Origin: CAYMAZ01 sp964428185
GTDB taxonomy: Bacteria > Bacteroidota > Bacteroidia > Bacteroidales > DTU049
Direction: 5' to 3'
Length of the DNA: 14,301 bases
Assembly (NCBI GenBank): GCA_964428185.1
Contig: CAYRXH010000066.1
Location: 1-14,301, forward strand
Of the stretch, positions 1 to 8,960 are shown one piece after another. The position numbers and the translations under genes are program-made. Below the pieces are notes generated by a model. The model was not told the DNA's origin. It did not search any database and was given only the letters and a program-made list of their open reading frames with translations. How positions within the stretch are numbered: the stretch's first letter is position 1; each line of letters begins with the position of its first letter.

Positions 1-306
1 AAAAATAATAAAACTTAAGAGAATTCTTCAGGAATGCTAAATCTCTATTTACTAATCTCCCTTCTACTAATTACCAATAGACGAAATACTTATCTACAAA
101 TTACAAATCACCAATCACATGCAAAACTTCATCATGCAATCTGTATATCTTCTCCCAAGGGGAAGCCTTTGGCTAAATCTTTAAATATTCTAATCTACAT
201 AGGTATAGGTGTATTGGGGTATATAATATTGAATAATGCTCCGAAGTAGTCACTCTGGGAAATAATAAATGTTGAAGTTCTTTAACCAGTCACTAATTAC
301 CAATCA
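1..306. other. Noncoding region with degenerate short repeats
   Basis: I see no credible gene in these 306 bases. The stretch is AT-rich and carries several related short words. ACTAATTACCAAT occurs exactly at 66-78 and 292-304, and CCAATCAC occurs near 111-118 and 300-307. An open frame runs through 34-249 on the plus strand, but its N-terminal half is largely made of these repeat words, so I do not call it. No transposase end or hairpin terminator is clear. Confidence 0.6.
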
Positions 307-313
307 CTAATTT
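286..313. repeat. 14-bp tandem repeat, two copies
   Basis: CCAGTCACTAATTA (286-299) is followed directly by CCAATCACTAATTT (300-313). The units differ at two of 14 positions. The second unit overlaps the stop codon (307-309) of the broken minus-strand gene, so the repeat forms the 3' boundary of that gene. Partial copies lie further left, near 66-78 and 111-118. Function is unknown; it may be the remnant of a dispersed intergenic repeat family. Confidence 0.6.
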
Positions 314-1097
314 TCCCTAATTCCATTAATGTATTTGTATTTGGGAATATTTGATGCAGGATTACCTGTAGCATCATATTTCCAGAGACATGCAACTATA
401 TAGACATTTTGATTCCAGGCTGCATCGACAGTCATACTTACAACTTTTTCATAGGTAGTTCCTGCTGCCGGGCTGGTAAGGATTTTCTCACCATACACAT
501 TGTTTCCGTATGCCTGTCTGATCACAAAGTCAAGAGTATAATTAGGGGTCTGACGTTCCAGCCTGTGCATACGAACCTGCAGAAGCGGAGCCATCAATTC
601 CGCTTTCAAGCATCCAGAGGCTGAGGTAATAGTCTCCATCTCCTGCACTAAAAAATTCCACCATATATGCAATATTGATAACATTGCCTTCCCTGTGCAT
701 TTTCATGTCAATCCCTGCAATCGGGGTCTTGGCAAGTAATAGTGTCATTGAAGAAGTGGATTTAGTTTTGGCATCCTCAATCCAGAACGCAGGAATTCCA
801 CCACCAGTTTGGCGATCAGCTGTCATCTGCGCATAAAGGGTAGAATTGTACATTGGGGTCACCTGAAGCATGATTGGTAACTGCAACCACATTTCCCATT
901 TCAGCCAGTTCGTAAATCAGGGGAGCACCACATGAGCCACAGGGAGAGTACCACTTGGCTGTATAATTGATTGCCAGTCCCCATTGCACCTACTGTGGAT
1001 CAAGAAATGCAGGTTGCTCAGGAGGAATGATTTCTGTTTTCTTACATGCTATAAAAAGAAGAGGTGCTGAAAGCACTATGAATGTGAATTTTTTCAT
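307..1097 (-). pseudogene. Omp28-like thioredoxin-fold lipoprotein, disrupted
   Basis: The start at 1097 gives MKKFTFIVLSAPLLFIACKK, a lipoprotein signal with lipobox FIAC (Cys18). Codon 36 (990-992) is an in-frame TAG, and the same frame then continues as a plausible thioredoxin-like domain (INYTAKWYSPCG). At the C4 run at 855-858 the frame must shift (one extra base) to continue as MYNSTLYAQM and onward. At the C4 run at 545-548 it must shift again (one extra base) to continue as NYTLDFVIRQ, ending at 307. The reassembled product is about 260 residues and resembles Omp28-related Bacteroidota surface or periplasmic proteins, with a C-terminal strand like NVYIVACLWK. The first cysteine expected of a WCxxC motif is Tyr (codon 948-950). 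The family assignment is from recognition of the motif pattern. Three lesions plus the Cys-to-Tyr change favour a decaying gene; sequencing error at homopolymers is the alternative for the frameshifts only. Confidence 0.75.
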
Positions 1098-1171
1098 CTG
1101 TATTATTTCTTTGGGGTTTCGATATTTGTTCAGACAAAACGAATAAAAAATAGCTGTATTTATTAAAAAAA

Positions 1172-3184
1172 TTATTTGTTCACAATTACAAATTCTGTTC
1201 GTCTGTTCAATGCTCTTCCTTCTTCAGTTTCGTTTCCAGCCACAGCTTGTTCAAAGCCAAAACCTGCATAACTTAGCCTGTCAGCCCGAATCCCAGAAAG
1301 GATAAGGTAATCATATACAGATTTTGCTCTTCTTTCAGAAAGTTCCATGTTGTATTCAGCACCTCCGATATTATCAGTATGACCATGAATTGCCACCTGA
1401 ATTTCTGGATTTTCGTTAAGAAACACCACAAATTCTTCAATAATCCTCAGAGAGTGCTGTGTGAGTCTATCAGAATCATATTCATAATAAATATCATTGA
1501 GTTTATATGATTTTCCTATCTGAACCTGCTGAATCTCCATGTTAACAGTTGCAGGTTGTTCAAAAACACTATCTTCCTGAGAAATATACATTGATTCGTA
1601 CACATAATCTTCCTTTTTCACAGTCAGCACATAATCGCTTTTGAATGGCAGCACAGTCACATATTTGCCGGTTTCCTGATCAACAGGGACATAATGAACA
1701 ACTTTAGTTTCCATGTTTCGAATTTCCACTTTGGCTTCCACCGGTTCATCTGATTCCTGATCTGTTACTTCTCCCTTAACAAAAAGAATTTTTTCGGGAC
1801 GGGCTTCTTCATAGAGTTCAAAAGTGTAGAAATCTATCCCACCAGGCCCAATTCCAAGTCTGTCAGATGCAAAATAGCCATATCGTCCCTCTGTACTCAC
1901 AATAAAACCAACCTCATCATATTGTGTATTGATGGGAAACCCGATATTTTTTGGTTCCGTCCAAGTACCATCCTCCTGTTTCTTTGAAAAATAGATGTCC
2001 ATCCCTCCCATTCCCGGTCTTCCATCACTGGAAAAATATAAGGTTTGACTATCGGTATGAATAAACGGCGACTTTTCATTTCCGGGAGTATTGATTTTTT
2101 TCCCAAGATTAACAGGTTTACTCCAGCTTCCATCTTCCTGTCTTTCACTGGTATAAATATCAATTCCACCAAATCCGTCAGCTCTATCGCTGACAAAAAA
2201 CAGAGTCTTCCCATCGGATGATATGGAAGGCTGACTCTCCCACGTACAAACGCTGTTTACAATTTCAGAGAGTGGTTCGATATCATTCCAACTGCCAAAT
2301 TCATGGCGTGTAAAATAAATATCACAATTATAATATTTTTCAGGGGCGCGCTCGGGACAATCCATCAACTCACACACCGTATAGAACATTTCTCTGTTAT
2401 CAATTGTCAGTGTTGCGCCTCCCTCATTCTGTCGGATATTAAATGGATACGGCATAAGCTGACCTTTGTCAAACTCTCCGCCCTGAGTCCTTTCGCTGAT
2501 AAAAAATTTCTCAGCATATCCCACTTCTGAGGCATAGGCAGTAGTATGTTTAGGTATTTCTTGTTGCCTTGTATACAAGGCTATTTCATTATCAGGGCTT
2601 ATTATTACAAGATACTCATTATACTGTGATGAAATTCCGCTCACAACCATTGGATTGAATGGTACAGCCTGACCAAACAACTCAATCTTCTTTTCGGCAT
2701 CTGATTTTAACATTTTTGCATTGACGAGATATTCATCGTTATAGAGCTCACTTCCGTATGAAAGATATTTATCGATGTATTTCAGGGCAGTCTCAAAATT
2801 ATCCTCTCCAAAATAAATATTTGCAAGATGATAATAAACTTCCGGATTATAATCGGGACACAATTCTACAGTTTTTTTAAAATATTTTTTTGCAAAGTTT
2901 AGGTTTCTCTTTTCAACCCTGAAAGTATAAAGAATACCAAGACAGTAGTATGTTCCTGCAAATTCAGGATCTGACTTTTCAACTTCACGTATTAAGGGAA
3001 ATGCCTGATTCATAAGATATTCTGGAGTTCTGCAGCCGGGATCCATTGCTTTGTTGATATATCCCATCGCTTCTTCAAAAGTGCTTTTTCCCTTTTTACT
3101 TTCAGGACCTTCACAAGGATCCTGTGCAGCCAGATGAAACGAAAAAAAAGAAAAAAATACTGCAATAACAAAAATCCTGTTCAT
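1172..3184 (-). CDS. TPR-PD40-OmpA family protein (PorE-like architecture)
   Basis: This 670-residue exported protein has a Sec signal peptide (hydrophobic 4-19, likely cleavage after Ala20, LAA|QDP). TPR-like helices span about 33-165, with paired motifs such as PEVYYHLANIYF. A PD40/WD40-like beta-propeller spans about 255-455, with repeated SSDGKTLFFVSDR and GGIDIY signatures. A carboxypeptidase-regulatory-like beta-sandwich lies at about 467-530 and a C-terminal OmpA domain at about 562-670. The OmpA domain keeps the peptidoglycan-contact pair Asp604 (GHTDN) and Arg619 (LSERRA), so it should anchor to peptidoglycan. Domain order and length match PorE of Porphyromonas gingivalis, an accessory of the type IX secretion system. 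PorE is a lipoprotein, whereas here no lipobox precedes Cys24, and Bacteroidota genomes carry many paralogues of this form. I therefore assign architecture, not the symbol. It is transcribed alone, away from the macroglobulin operon. Confidence 0.88.
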   Translation of the reverse strand: MNRIFVIAVFFSFFSFHLAAQDPCEGPESKKGKSTFEEAMGYINKAMDPGCRTPEYLMNQAFPLIREVEKSDPEFAGTYYCLGILYTFRVEKRNLNFAKKYFKKTVELCPDYNPEVYYHLANIYFGEDNFETALKYIDKYLSYGSELYNDEYLVNAKMLKSDAEKKIELFGQAVPFNPMVVSGISSQYNEYLVIISPDNEIALYTRQQEIPKHTTAYASEVGYAEKFFISERTQGGEFDKGQLMPYPFNIRQNEGGATLTIDNREMFYTVCELMDCPERAPEKYYNCDIYFTRHEFGSWNDIEPLSEIVNSVCTWESQPSISSDGKTLFFVSDRADGFGGIDIYTSERQEDGSWSKPVNLGKKINTPGNEKSPFIHTDSQTLYFSSDGRPGMGGMDIYFSKKQEDGTWTEPKNIGFPINTQYDEVGFIVSTEGRYGYFASDRLGIGPGGIDFYTFELYEEARPEKILFVKGEVTDQESDEPVEAKVEIRNMETKVVHYVPVDQETGKYVTVLPFKSDYVLTVKKEDYVYESMYISQEDSVFEQPATVNMEIQQVQIGKSYKLNDIYYEYDSDRLTQHSLRIIEEFVVFLNENPEIQVAIHGHTDNIGGAEYNMELSERRAKSVYDYLILSGIRADRLSYAGFGFEQAVAGNETEEGRALNRRTEFVIVNK

Positions 3185-3241
3185 AAATCCTGCTTCTCTG
3201 ATTTGACTTCAAAAATAAATTGTTTTCACTTGTTACGTCAT

Positions 3242-3270
3242 AAAAGTTATAAACAATAAAATGTTACAAA
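3242..3270 (-). promoter_or_regulatory. Candidate Bacteroidota promoter for the OmpA-family gene
   Basis: On the minus strand TTTG (3267-3270) is followed after 17 bases by TAACTTTT (3242-3249), 7 of 8 to the Bacteroidota -7 consensus in length and pattern (TAnnTTTG). The leader to the ATG at 3184 would be about 50 nt. A second perfect -7-like box, TATTTTTG, lies closer at 3210-3217 but lacks a clear -33 element. Either could be used; AT-richness makes chance matches common. Confidence 0.35.
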
Positions 3271-3377
3271 CTCTACGATTGTCTGATCCACTGAAATAAC
3301 ATTCTGTCTCAAATAATTCAAACGAAATTTTAAAAATAATGTTTTATCTTAGTAAAATATTTTCAATCCCAATTATA

Positions 3378-6300
3378 ATGAAAACACACAGCATTCTCCA
3401 CTTCATGTTACTTGCATGTATCTCATTATCAATCATTCTTATAACAGATTCCTGCAAACGATCTTCAGGTGACCGCAATGAAATTGTTACCGTTGATCCA
3501 GCCTTCCGTGAATTTGTCGAAGGTTTCACATCGGGTCCTGTTTCTACTGGATCAGGGATCATTGTCAGACTGAACTTCGACTATGCTGATTCAAGCATGA
3601 TCAATCAGCCTGCTGACCCTTCACTTTTTTCTATCAGCCCTACTGTTCAGGGCAGTGCTGTGTGGATTGATTCGCGAACCATTAAATTTCAACCGGAAGA
3701 GAAACTTGAACCAAATACCAATTACAAGGTAAGTTTCAATCTTTCAAAAATTGTAGATGTTCCGGATTCATTGAAAACTCTGGTGTTCAGTTTCAACACG
3801 ATTTCACAGGATTTCGACCTTAGTGTTGAGCAGAGCCGTGCATATTCACCTGATGATCTTTCTTGGGAAAGACTGACCGGCAGTGTTTTTACAGCTGATG
3901 CAGCAGAACTTTCTGATGTTGAAAAAATGCTCACTGCAACACAGGGAACAAAAAAACTAACAATCAAATGGTCACAGGACGGCGAAAAAAAGAAACATTT
4001 TTTTACCATAGACAGCATTCAGCGTGGAAAAGACAAATCCACAGTCGCATTGGTCTGTAACGGCGACCCTCTGGGTGTGGACAAATCTCTCACTGCCAGT
4101 CATACTGTTTACAGTATTGACGAATTCAGGGTATCATCTGTAAAATGCGTTCAGTATCCTGAACAAACTATTGTTGTAAGATTTACTGATCCTCTGCGTG
4201 AAGATCAGGAACTGGACGGTAAAATCACAATGGGCAAATTCTTCAATTACAGTTATGTCATAAGTTTCAACGAATTGTATATTTATCCTGCCTCTGAACT
4301 CGACGAGGAAGAACGGTTTACAATTTCTTCCACTGTTGAAAATATCAACGGTAAGCCTCTGGGGAAAGCCTATTCTCAGTTAATTGTTCAACAGGATTTA
4401 CTTCCCGATGTGCGTTTTGTATCTTCCGGGGTGATTTTGCCTTCAACAAACGGACTGATCATTCCCTTCGAAGCTGTAAACCTGAAAGCTGTGGATGTGA
4501 AAATCACAAAAATTTACCAGAACAACATTCCCCAGTTCCTGCAGGTAAACGAACTCAGCGGTGATTATCAGATGAGCCGTGTTGGATCTGTTGTTCTTAA
4601 AAAAACCATTCCTCTTGGCAATGTTGCAAATTATAATAAATGGAACCTGTATCACCTTGATATGGCAGAACTTATCCGGACCGAACCAGGTGCAATTTAC
4701 AATGTTGAACTAAGTATCAAAAAAGAATACTCAGCTCTTAGTTGCGACAATGATGAGGAATCTGCAGAATACCTGTATTCAACCTATAACACTGCTGAAG
4801 ATGAGGCTGGTAATAACTGGCAATATTATTCAGACTATGATGATGAGTATTATGATTATTACTACTATGATTATGACTGGAGTGAGCGGGAAGATCCCTG
4901 TTCACGGTCATACTATTATGGAAAGAAAGCAAGCACCAATATTCTTGCATCTGATATCGGACTCATGTGTAAGCTGGGTGAAACAGGAGAACTGATTGTT
5001 TTTGCAACCAATCTTATCAGCGCTGAACCAATGGCAGGTGTATCTGTTGAAGTGCTTGACTATCCCCAGCAACTTGCAGGAAGCGGAAAAACAGATGCAG
5101 AAGGGATGTGTAAAATCACCCCTGATAAAAAACCCTATCTGATCATTGCAAAATTTGAAAATCAGCAATCATATCTGAGAATATCTGATGGTAATTCTTT
5201 GTCACTGAGTTCGTTTGATGTTTCAGGGAAACAGGTGCAAAGAGGGCTGAAAGGATTTATATATGGTGAACGTGGAGTGTGGAGACCCGGTGATTCTCTG
5301 TTTATCACACTTATTCTGGAAGACAACAGAGAAATTCTTCCCGAAGGTCATCCTGTCATTTTTGAATTGTATAATCCTACAGGAAACCTCATTGAAAAAA
5401 GAAGTGTCACTGAATCTGTAAACGGGTTTTATGCGTTTCATACAGCCACATCACCCGATGCACCCACAGGCCTCTACAAGCTCATAGCCCGGGTAGGTAA
5501 AAATACTTTTTATCACAGACTAAAGATTGAGACCATTAAACCGAACAGACTGAAGATTATGGTGGATCCGGGTGGCAAAATGATCTCATCACATAATCCT
5601 GCAGATTTCAGAATTGAATCCCAGTGGTTGCACGGTGCTGTTGCAGAGAATCTGAAAGTGGAAAGTGAAATTGAGTTGTTCAGGTCATCAACCGGTTTTC
5701 CTAAATTTCCCGGGTTTATTTTTGATGATCCCGGTATTGAGTTTCACTCAGACCGTTTCCCGTTTTTCTCCGGAAGACTCGATGAAAACGGTGTTGTTGT
5801 TTTCAAACCTGATCTTGAACTTGAAAATGCACCCGGATTTCTTAATGCCCATATTGAAACAAGAGTGTATGAGCCCGGTGGCGAATTCAGTCTTGATTTC
5901 ATGACGGTTAAAATCAGCCCTTTTTCATCCTATGTAGGTATTCTTCCTCCCAAATCAACGGACAATACCCCTTATCTGTTTACTGACAGAAGTTATACCT
6001 ATAAAATTGTCAATCTCGATGAAAGTGGAAAACCTGCAAAGGCAAAACAAGTGAATATTGCCGTCTACAAACTGGAATGGAGATACTGGTGGAGTAGTTA
6101 TGACTACAGTGCTTCTGACTTCATGTATTCATCCAATTCTGTTCCTGTGTTTACTGGGCAGGTCGCTCTCAGTAATGGGCTGGGGACATGGTCATTCAAG
6201 GTACCGAATGATGACTGGGGAAAATATTTTATCAGGATTACAGATACTGAAAGCGGACATTCGTCAGGACTTGTTCAGTATTTTGACTGGTATGGATATA

Positions 6301-8960
6301 ACCGCTTTGCTGAAGATGATAAAACTTCAGCTGCAATGCTGACAATAGCCACTGATAAGCAAAGTTATACGGTTGGTGATGAAATCCGATTAAGTTTCAA
6401 TGCACCTCCAGGCTCAAGGGCTTATATTTCCATTGAGAACGGAAGCAGTGTCATTGAAACCCATCAGAAAACCGAACGCGACGGCAAGATTGATTTTGCT
6501 ATGAAAGCAACAGAAGAAATGTCGCCCAATATCTATCTCTCTGTCAGCCTGATACAACCACATGAAAAAACAGTCAACGGACTTCCCATGCGATTGTATG
6601 GAGTGGTTCCTGTTTTTGTAGAAAATCCTGCAACAATTCTGAAACCCCTTATCAGTGCTCCAGAAATCATGAGGCCCGGTCAGACTGCAACAGTCAGTGT
6701 GTCTGAAACGAACGGCAAGCCGATGACTTATACACTTGCCATTGTTGATGAAGGCTTGCTTAATCTCACAAAATTTAAAACCCCTGATCCTCATGCTGAG
6801 TTTTACTCAAGAGAAGCATTGGGCATTCGCACTTGGGATATTTATGACTATGTTATTGGTGCCTGGGGTGGAAAAATTCAACGAATTCTCAGTATTGGCG
6901 GTGGTGGTGATGTTGAAGTTGATCCCACCGGACAGCGTTCAAACCGTTTTAAACCAATGGTTCGTTTTGTCGGTCCTGTTGCATTAAAGAGAGGGGGAAA
7001 AAACTCTCATATAATCAACATTCCCGAATATGTTGGCTCTGTAAAAATCATGGTAATCTGTGGACAGGACAAAGCATACGGCAATACTGAAAAAACAGTT
7101 CCTGTGAGAAATCCGCTTATGTTGCTTGGAACAGCACCCCGTGTCATAGGACCCGGTGAGTCATTCAGGCTTCCTGTTTCTGTTTTTGCAATGGAAAACC
7201 ATGTCAAAAATGTATCTGTTTCCATTCAGACAAATAAAATGTTTACCATCGATGGTGAACGATCAAAACAGCTTCAGTTTTCCAAAACAGGTGATCAACT
7301 TATTGCTTTTGATATCAAAGCGGCGGATGCCATCGGTCAGGGTCAGATTCTAATTTCAGCACAGAGCGGCAACGAAAAAGCTGTCTGGAAAGTTGAGCTG
7401 GATGTCAGACCCTCCAATCCTATGATGACAAATGTTATAACAGCTACGGTGAAAGAAGGTGAAACCTGGGAAACTGAACACCAGTCAATGGGAATTGACG
7501 GAACAAATGGCAACATTCTGGAAATTTCCACTTTCATTCCCATGAATATTGACAAATGGTTAACCTATCTTTCAAATTATCCACATGGGTGTGCCGAACA
7601 GACCATTTCGGGAGCCTTTGCAATGCTTTATGCAGACAAACTCACCGAAAGCAGCGAATATGCTCAGAAACAGGCTGATGCAAAAATCAAGCATGCAATC
7701 AGCAGAATACAAAGTCTTCAGTTATCATCCGGTGCTGTTGCCATGTGGCCCGGTTCTCAGTATGCTGATGAATGGACAACCTCTTATGCAGGGCATTTTT
7801 TAACCGAAGCAAAAAACAAAGGCTATGTTGTTTCAAAACAGTTTTTCACCAAGTGGAAGTCATGGCAGCAGAAAAAGGCCAAAAACTGGAAGCATGACCG
7901 CTCATATTACAACAATGATCTGATGCAGGCATATCGTCTGTACACACTTGCCGTTGCCGGTTATCCTGAACCTGGTGCCATGAACAGGCTTGCCGAAACT
8001 GTGTATCTTTCTCCCCAGGCAAAATGGCTCCTTGCTTCTGCATATACAGTAAGCGGAAGACCTGATGCTGCCAAAAAACTGATTGCCAAAACCACAACAG
8101 AGATCAGACCATACTATGAGTACAGCTATACCTATGGTTCTCATATACGTGACAAGGCGTTTATTCTTGAAACTTATCTCAGGCTGGGTATGACAAATAA
8201 TGCTCAGGCTGTTTTTATGGAAATTGCTGAAGAGCTCAGACAAAATTCATGGCTCAGCACTCAAACTGCTGCTCATTCCTTACGGGCAGTTGCTTTATAT
8301 CTGACATATTTCCCCATGGGTAAACAAATGAATTTCAGCTTGTCTGCAAACGATATTTCCCGTGAATTTTCATCCAAAAATATGACACATAGCATGGACC
8401 TGGGTAGTTCAAAAACGGGAAAAATCAAAATTAAGAATACCGGAGAAGGCACACTCTATGTTTCAGTGATACAAAAAGGGATACCCAAGGAATCCGATCT
8501 GCCTGCTTCACAGAATCATCTTTCAATGACTGTATCATACCGCGGACTGGACGGACGTGTTATTTACCCTGAACAGATTCAGCAGGGCACAGTTTTTTAT
8601 GCAACAGTCAGCATTACTCATCCGGGCACATTGAATTCTTACAATTCAATGGCTCTCACTCAGATTTTCCCCTCGGGGTGGGAAGTGATGAATGACAGGT
8701 TTGTAAATGAAGAAACCTATTCAGACCAATATACTTATCAGGATATCAGGGATGACAGGGTTATCACATATTTTAATCTGCCCAAGTCAAAAACTCTTAG
8801 CATCACTGTCAGGGTTACAGCCAGCTTTGTCGGAAAGTATTATATGCCAATGATATATTGTGAGGCGATGTATGATAATCGCGTCAGTGCTTCAATCCCG
8901 GGCAAATGGGTAAAAGTTACCGATCAGGAAAATACTGTTTCAGATGCAACTACTGATTGA
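3378..8960 (+). CDS. Bacterial alpha-2-macroglobulin lipoprotein (YfhM type)
   Basis: I choose the ATG at 3378 (1860 residues) because MKTHSILHF opens a normal signal peptide ending at ITDSC (Cys26), a loose lipobox. The in-frame ATG at 3339 would add 13 residues in front of it. N-terminal macroglobulin-like beta-domains include about 60-140. An MG2-type domain with GERGVWRPGD begins near 626, and the A2M domain (FVGPVALKRGG) near 1195. The thioester motif CAEQ is intact at Cys1405-Gln1408 (7590-7601), inside an alpha/alpha-toroid domain. The C-terminus is another MG-like domain. In this family the Cys-Gln thioester covalently captures attacking proteases in the periplasm. An Asp/Tyr-rich loop lies at about 483-501. 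The stop overlaps pbpC by 17 nt, which implies translational coupling and matches the known macroglobulin-PbpC pairing. Family call is firm; the lipid anchor is less sure. Confidence 0.93.
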   Translation: MKTHSILHFMLLACISLSIILITDSCKRSSGDRNEIVTVDPAFREFVEGFTSGPVSTGSGIIVRLNFDYADSSMINQPADPSLFSISPTVQGSAVWIDSRTIKFQPEEKLEPNTNYKVSFNLSKIVDVPDSLKTLVFSFNTISQDFDLSVEQSRAYSPDDLSWERLTGSVFTADAAELSDVEKMLTATQGTKKLTIKWSQDGEKKKHFFTIDSIQRGKDKSTVALVCNGDPLGVDKSLTASHTVYSIDEFRVSSVKCVQYPEQTIVVRFTDPLREDQELDGKITMGKFFNYSYVISFNELYIYPASELDEEERFTISSTVENINGKPLGKAYSQLIVQQDLLPDVRFVSSGVILPSTNGLIIPFEAVNLKAVDVKITKIYQNNIPQFLQVNELSGDYQMSRVGSVVLKKTIPLGNVANYNKWNLYHLDMAELIRTEPGAIYNVELSIKKEYSALSCDNDEESAEYLYSTYNTAEDEAGNNWQYYSDYDDEYYDYYYYDYDWSEREDPCSRSYYYGKKASTNILASDIGLMCKLGETGELIVFATNLISAEPMAGVSVEVLDYPQQLAGSGKTDAEGMCKITPDKKPYLIIAKFENQQSYLRISDGNSLSLSSFDVSGKQVQRGLKGFIYGERGVWRPGDSLFITLILEDNREILPEGHPVIFELYNPTGNLIEKRSVTESVNGFYAFHTATSPDAPTGLYKLIARVGKNTFYHRLKIETIKPNRLKIMVDPGGKMISSHNPADFRIESQWLHGAVAENLKVESEIELFRSSTGFPKFPGFIFDDPGIEFHSDRFPFFSGRLDENGVVVFKPDLELENAPGFLNAHIETRVYEPGGEFSLDFMTVKISPFSSYVGILPPKSTDNTPYLFTDRSYTYKIVNLDESGKPAKAKQVNIAVYKLEWRYWWSSYDYSASDFMYSSNSVPVFTGQVALSNGLGTWSFKVPNDDWGKYFIRITDTESGHSSGLVQYFDWYGYNRFAEDDKTSAAMLTIATDKQSYTVGDEIRLSFNAPPGSRAYISIENGSSVIETHQKTERDGKIDFAMKATEEMSPNIYLSVSLIQPHEKTVNGLPMRLYGVVPVFVENPATILKPLISAPEIMRPGQTATVSVSETNGKPMTYTLAIVDEGLLNLTKFKTPDPHAEFYSREALGIRTWDIYDYVIGAWGGKIQRILSIGGGGDVEVDPTGQRSNRFKPMVRFVGPVALKRGGKNSHIINIPEYVGSVKIMVICGQDKAYGNTEKTVPVRNPLMLLGTAPRVIGPGESFRLPVSVFAMENHVKNVSVSIQTNKMFTIDGERSKQLQFSKTGDQLIAFDIKAADAIGQGQILISAQSGNEKAVWKVELDVRPSNPMMTNVITATVKEGETWETEHQSMGIDGTNGNILEISTFIPMNIDKWLTYLSNYPHGCAEQTISGAFAMLYADKLTESSEYAQKQADAKIKHAISRIQSLQLSSGAVAMWPGSQYADEWTTSYAGHFLTEAKNKGYVVSKQFFTKWKSWQQKKAKNWKHDRSYYNNDLMQAYRLYTLAVAGYPEPGAMNRLAETVYLSPQAKWLLASAYTVSGRPDAAKKLIAKTTTEIRPYYEYSYTYGSHIRDKAFILETYLRLGMTNNAQAVFMEIAEELRQNSWLSTQTAAHSLRAVALYLTYFPMGKQMNFSLSANDISREFSSKNMTHSMDLGSSKTGKIKIKNTGEGTLYVSVIQKGIPKESDLPASQNHLSMTVSYRGLDGRVIYPEQIQQGTVFYATVSITHPGTLNSYNSMALTQIFPSGWEVMNDRFVNEETYSDQYTYQDIRDDRVITYFNLPKSKTLSITVRVTASFVGKYYMPMIYCEAMYDNRVSASIPGKWVKVTDQENTVSDATTD

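Noticed and set aside
34..249. Plus-strand open frame of 71 codons with hydrophobic ends
   Set aside because: Its first half is largely translated from the local repeat words, there is no promoter-like box or recognisable domain, and the region behaves as noncoding.
542..892. A stand-alone minus-strand gene of 116 codons
   Set aside because: Its content continues directly from the upstream frame at a C4 run and onward into the next frame at another, so it is the middle piece of the broken Omp28-like gene.
307..1097. Programmed frameshifting to express the Omp28-like gene
   Set aside because: Two frameshifts plus an in-frame stop and a changed active-site residue would all have to be explained, and no slippery heptamer with a downstream structure was seen.
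3339..3377. Earlier ATG for the macroglobulin gene
   Set aside because: It would place 13 mostly hydrophobic residues before a complete signal peptide that starts naturally at 3378.
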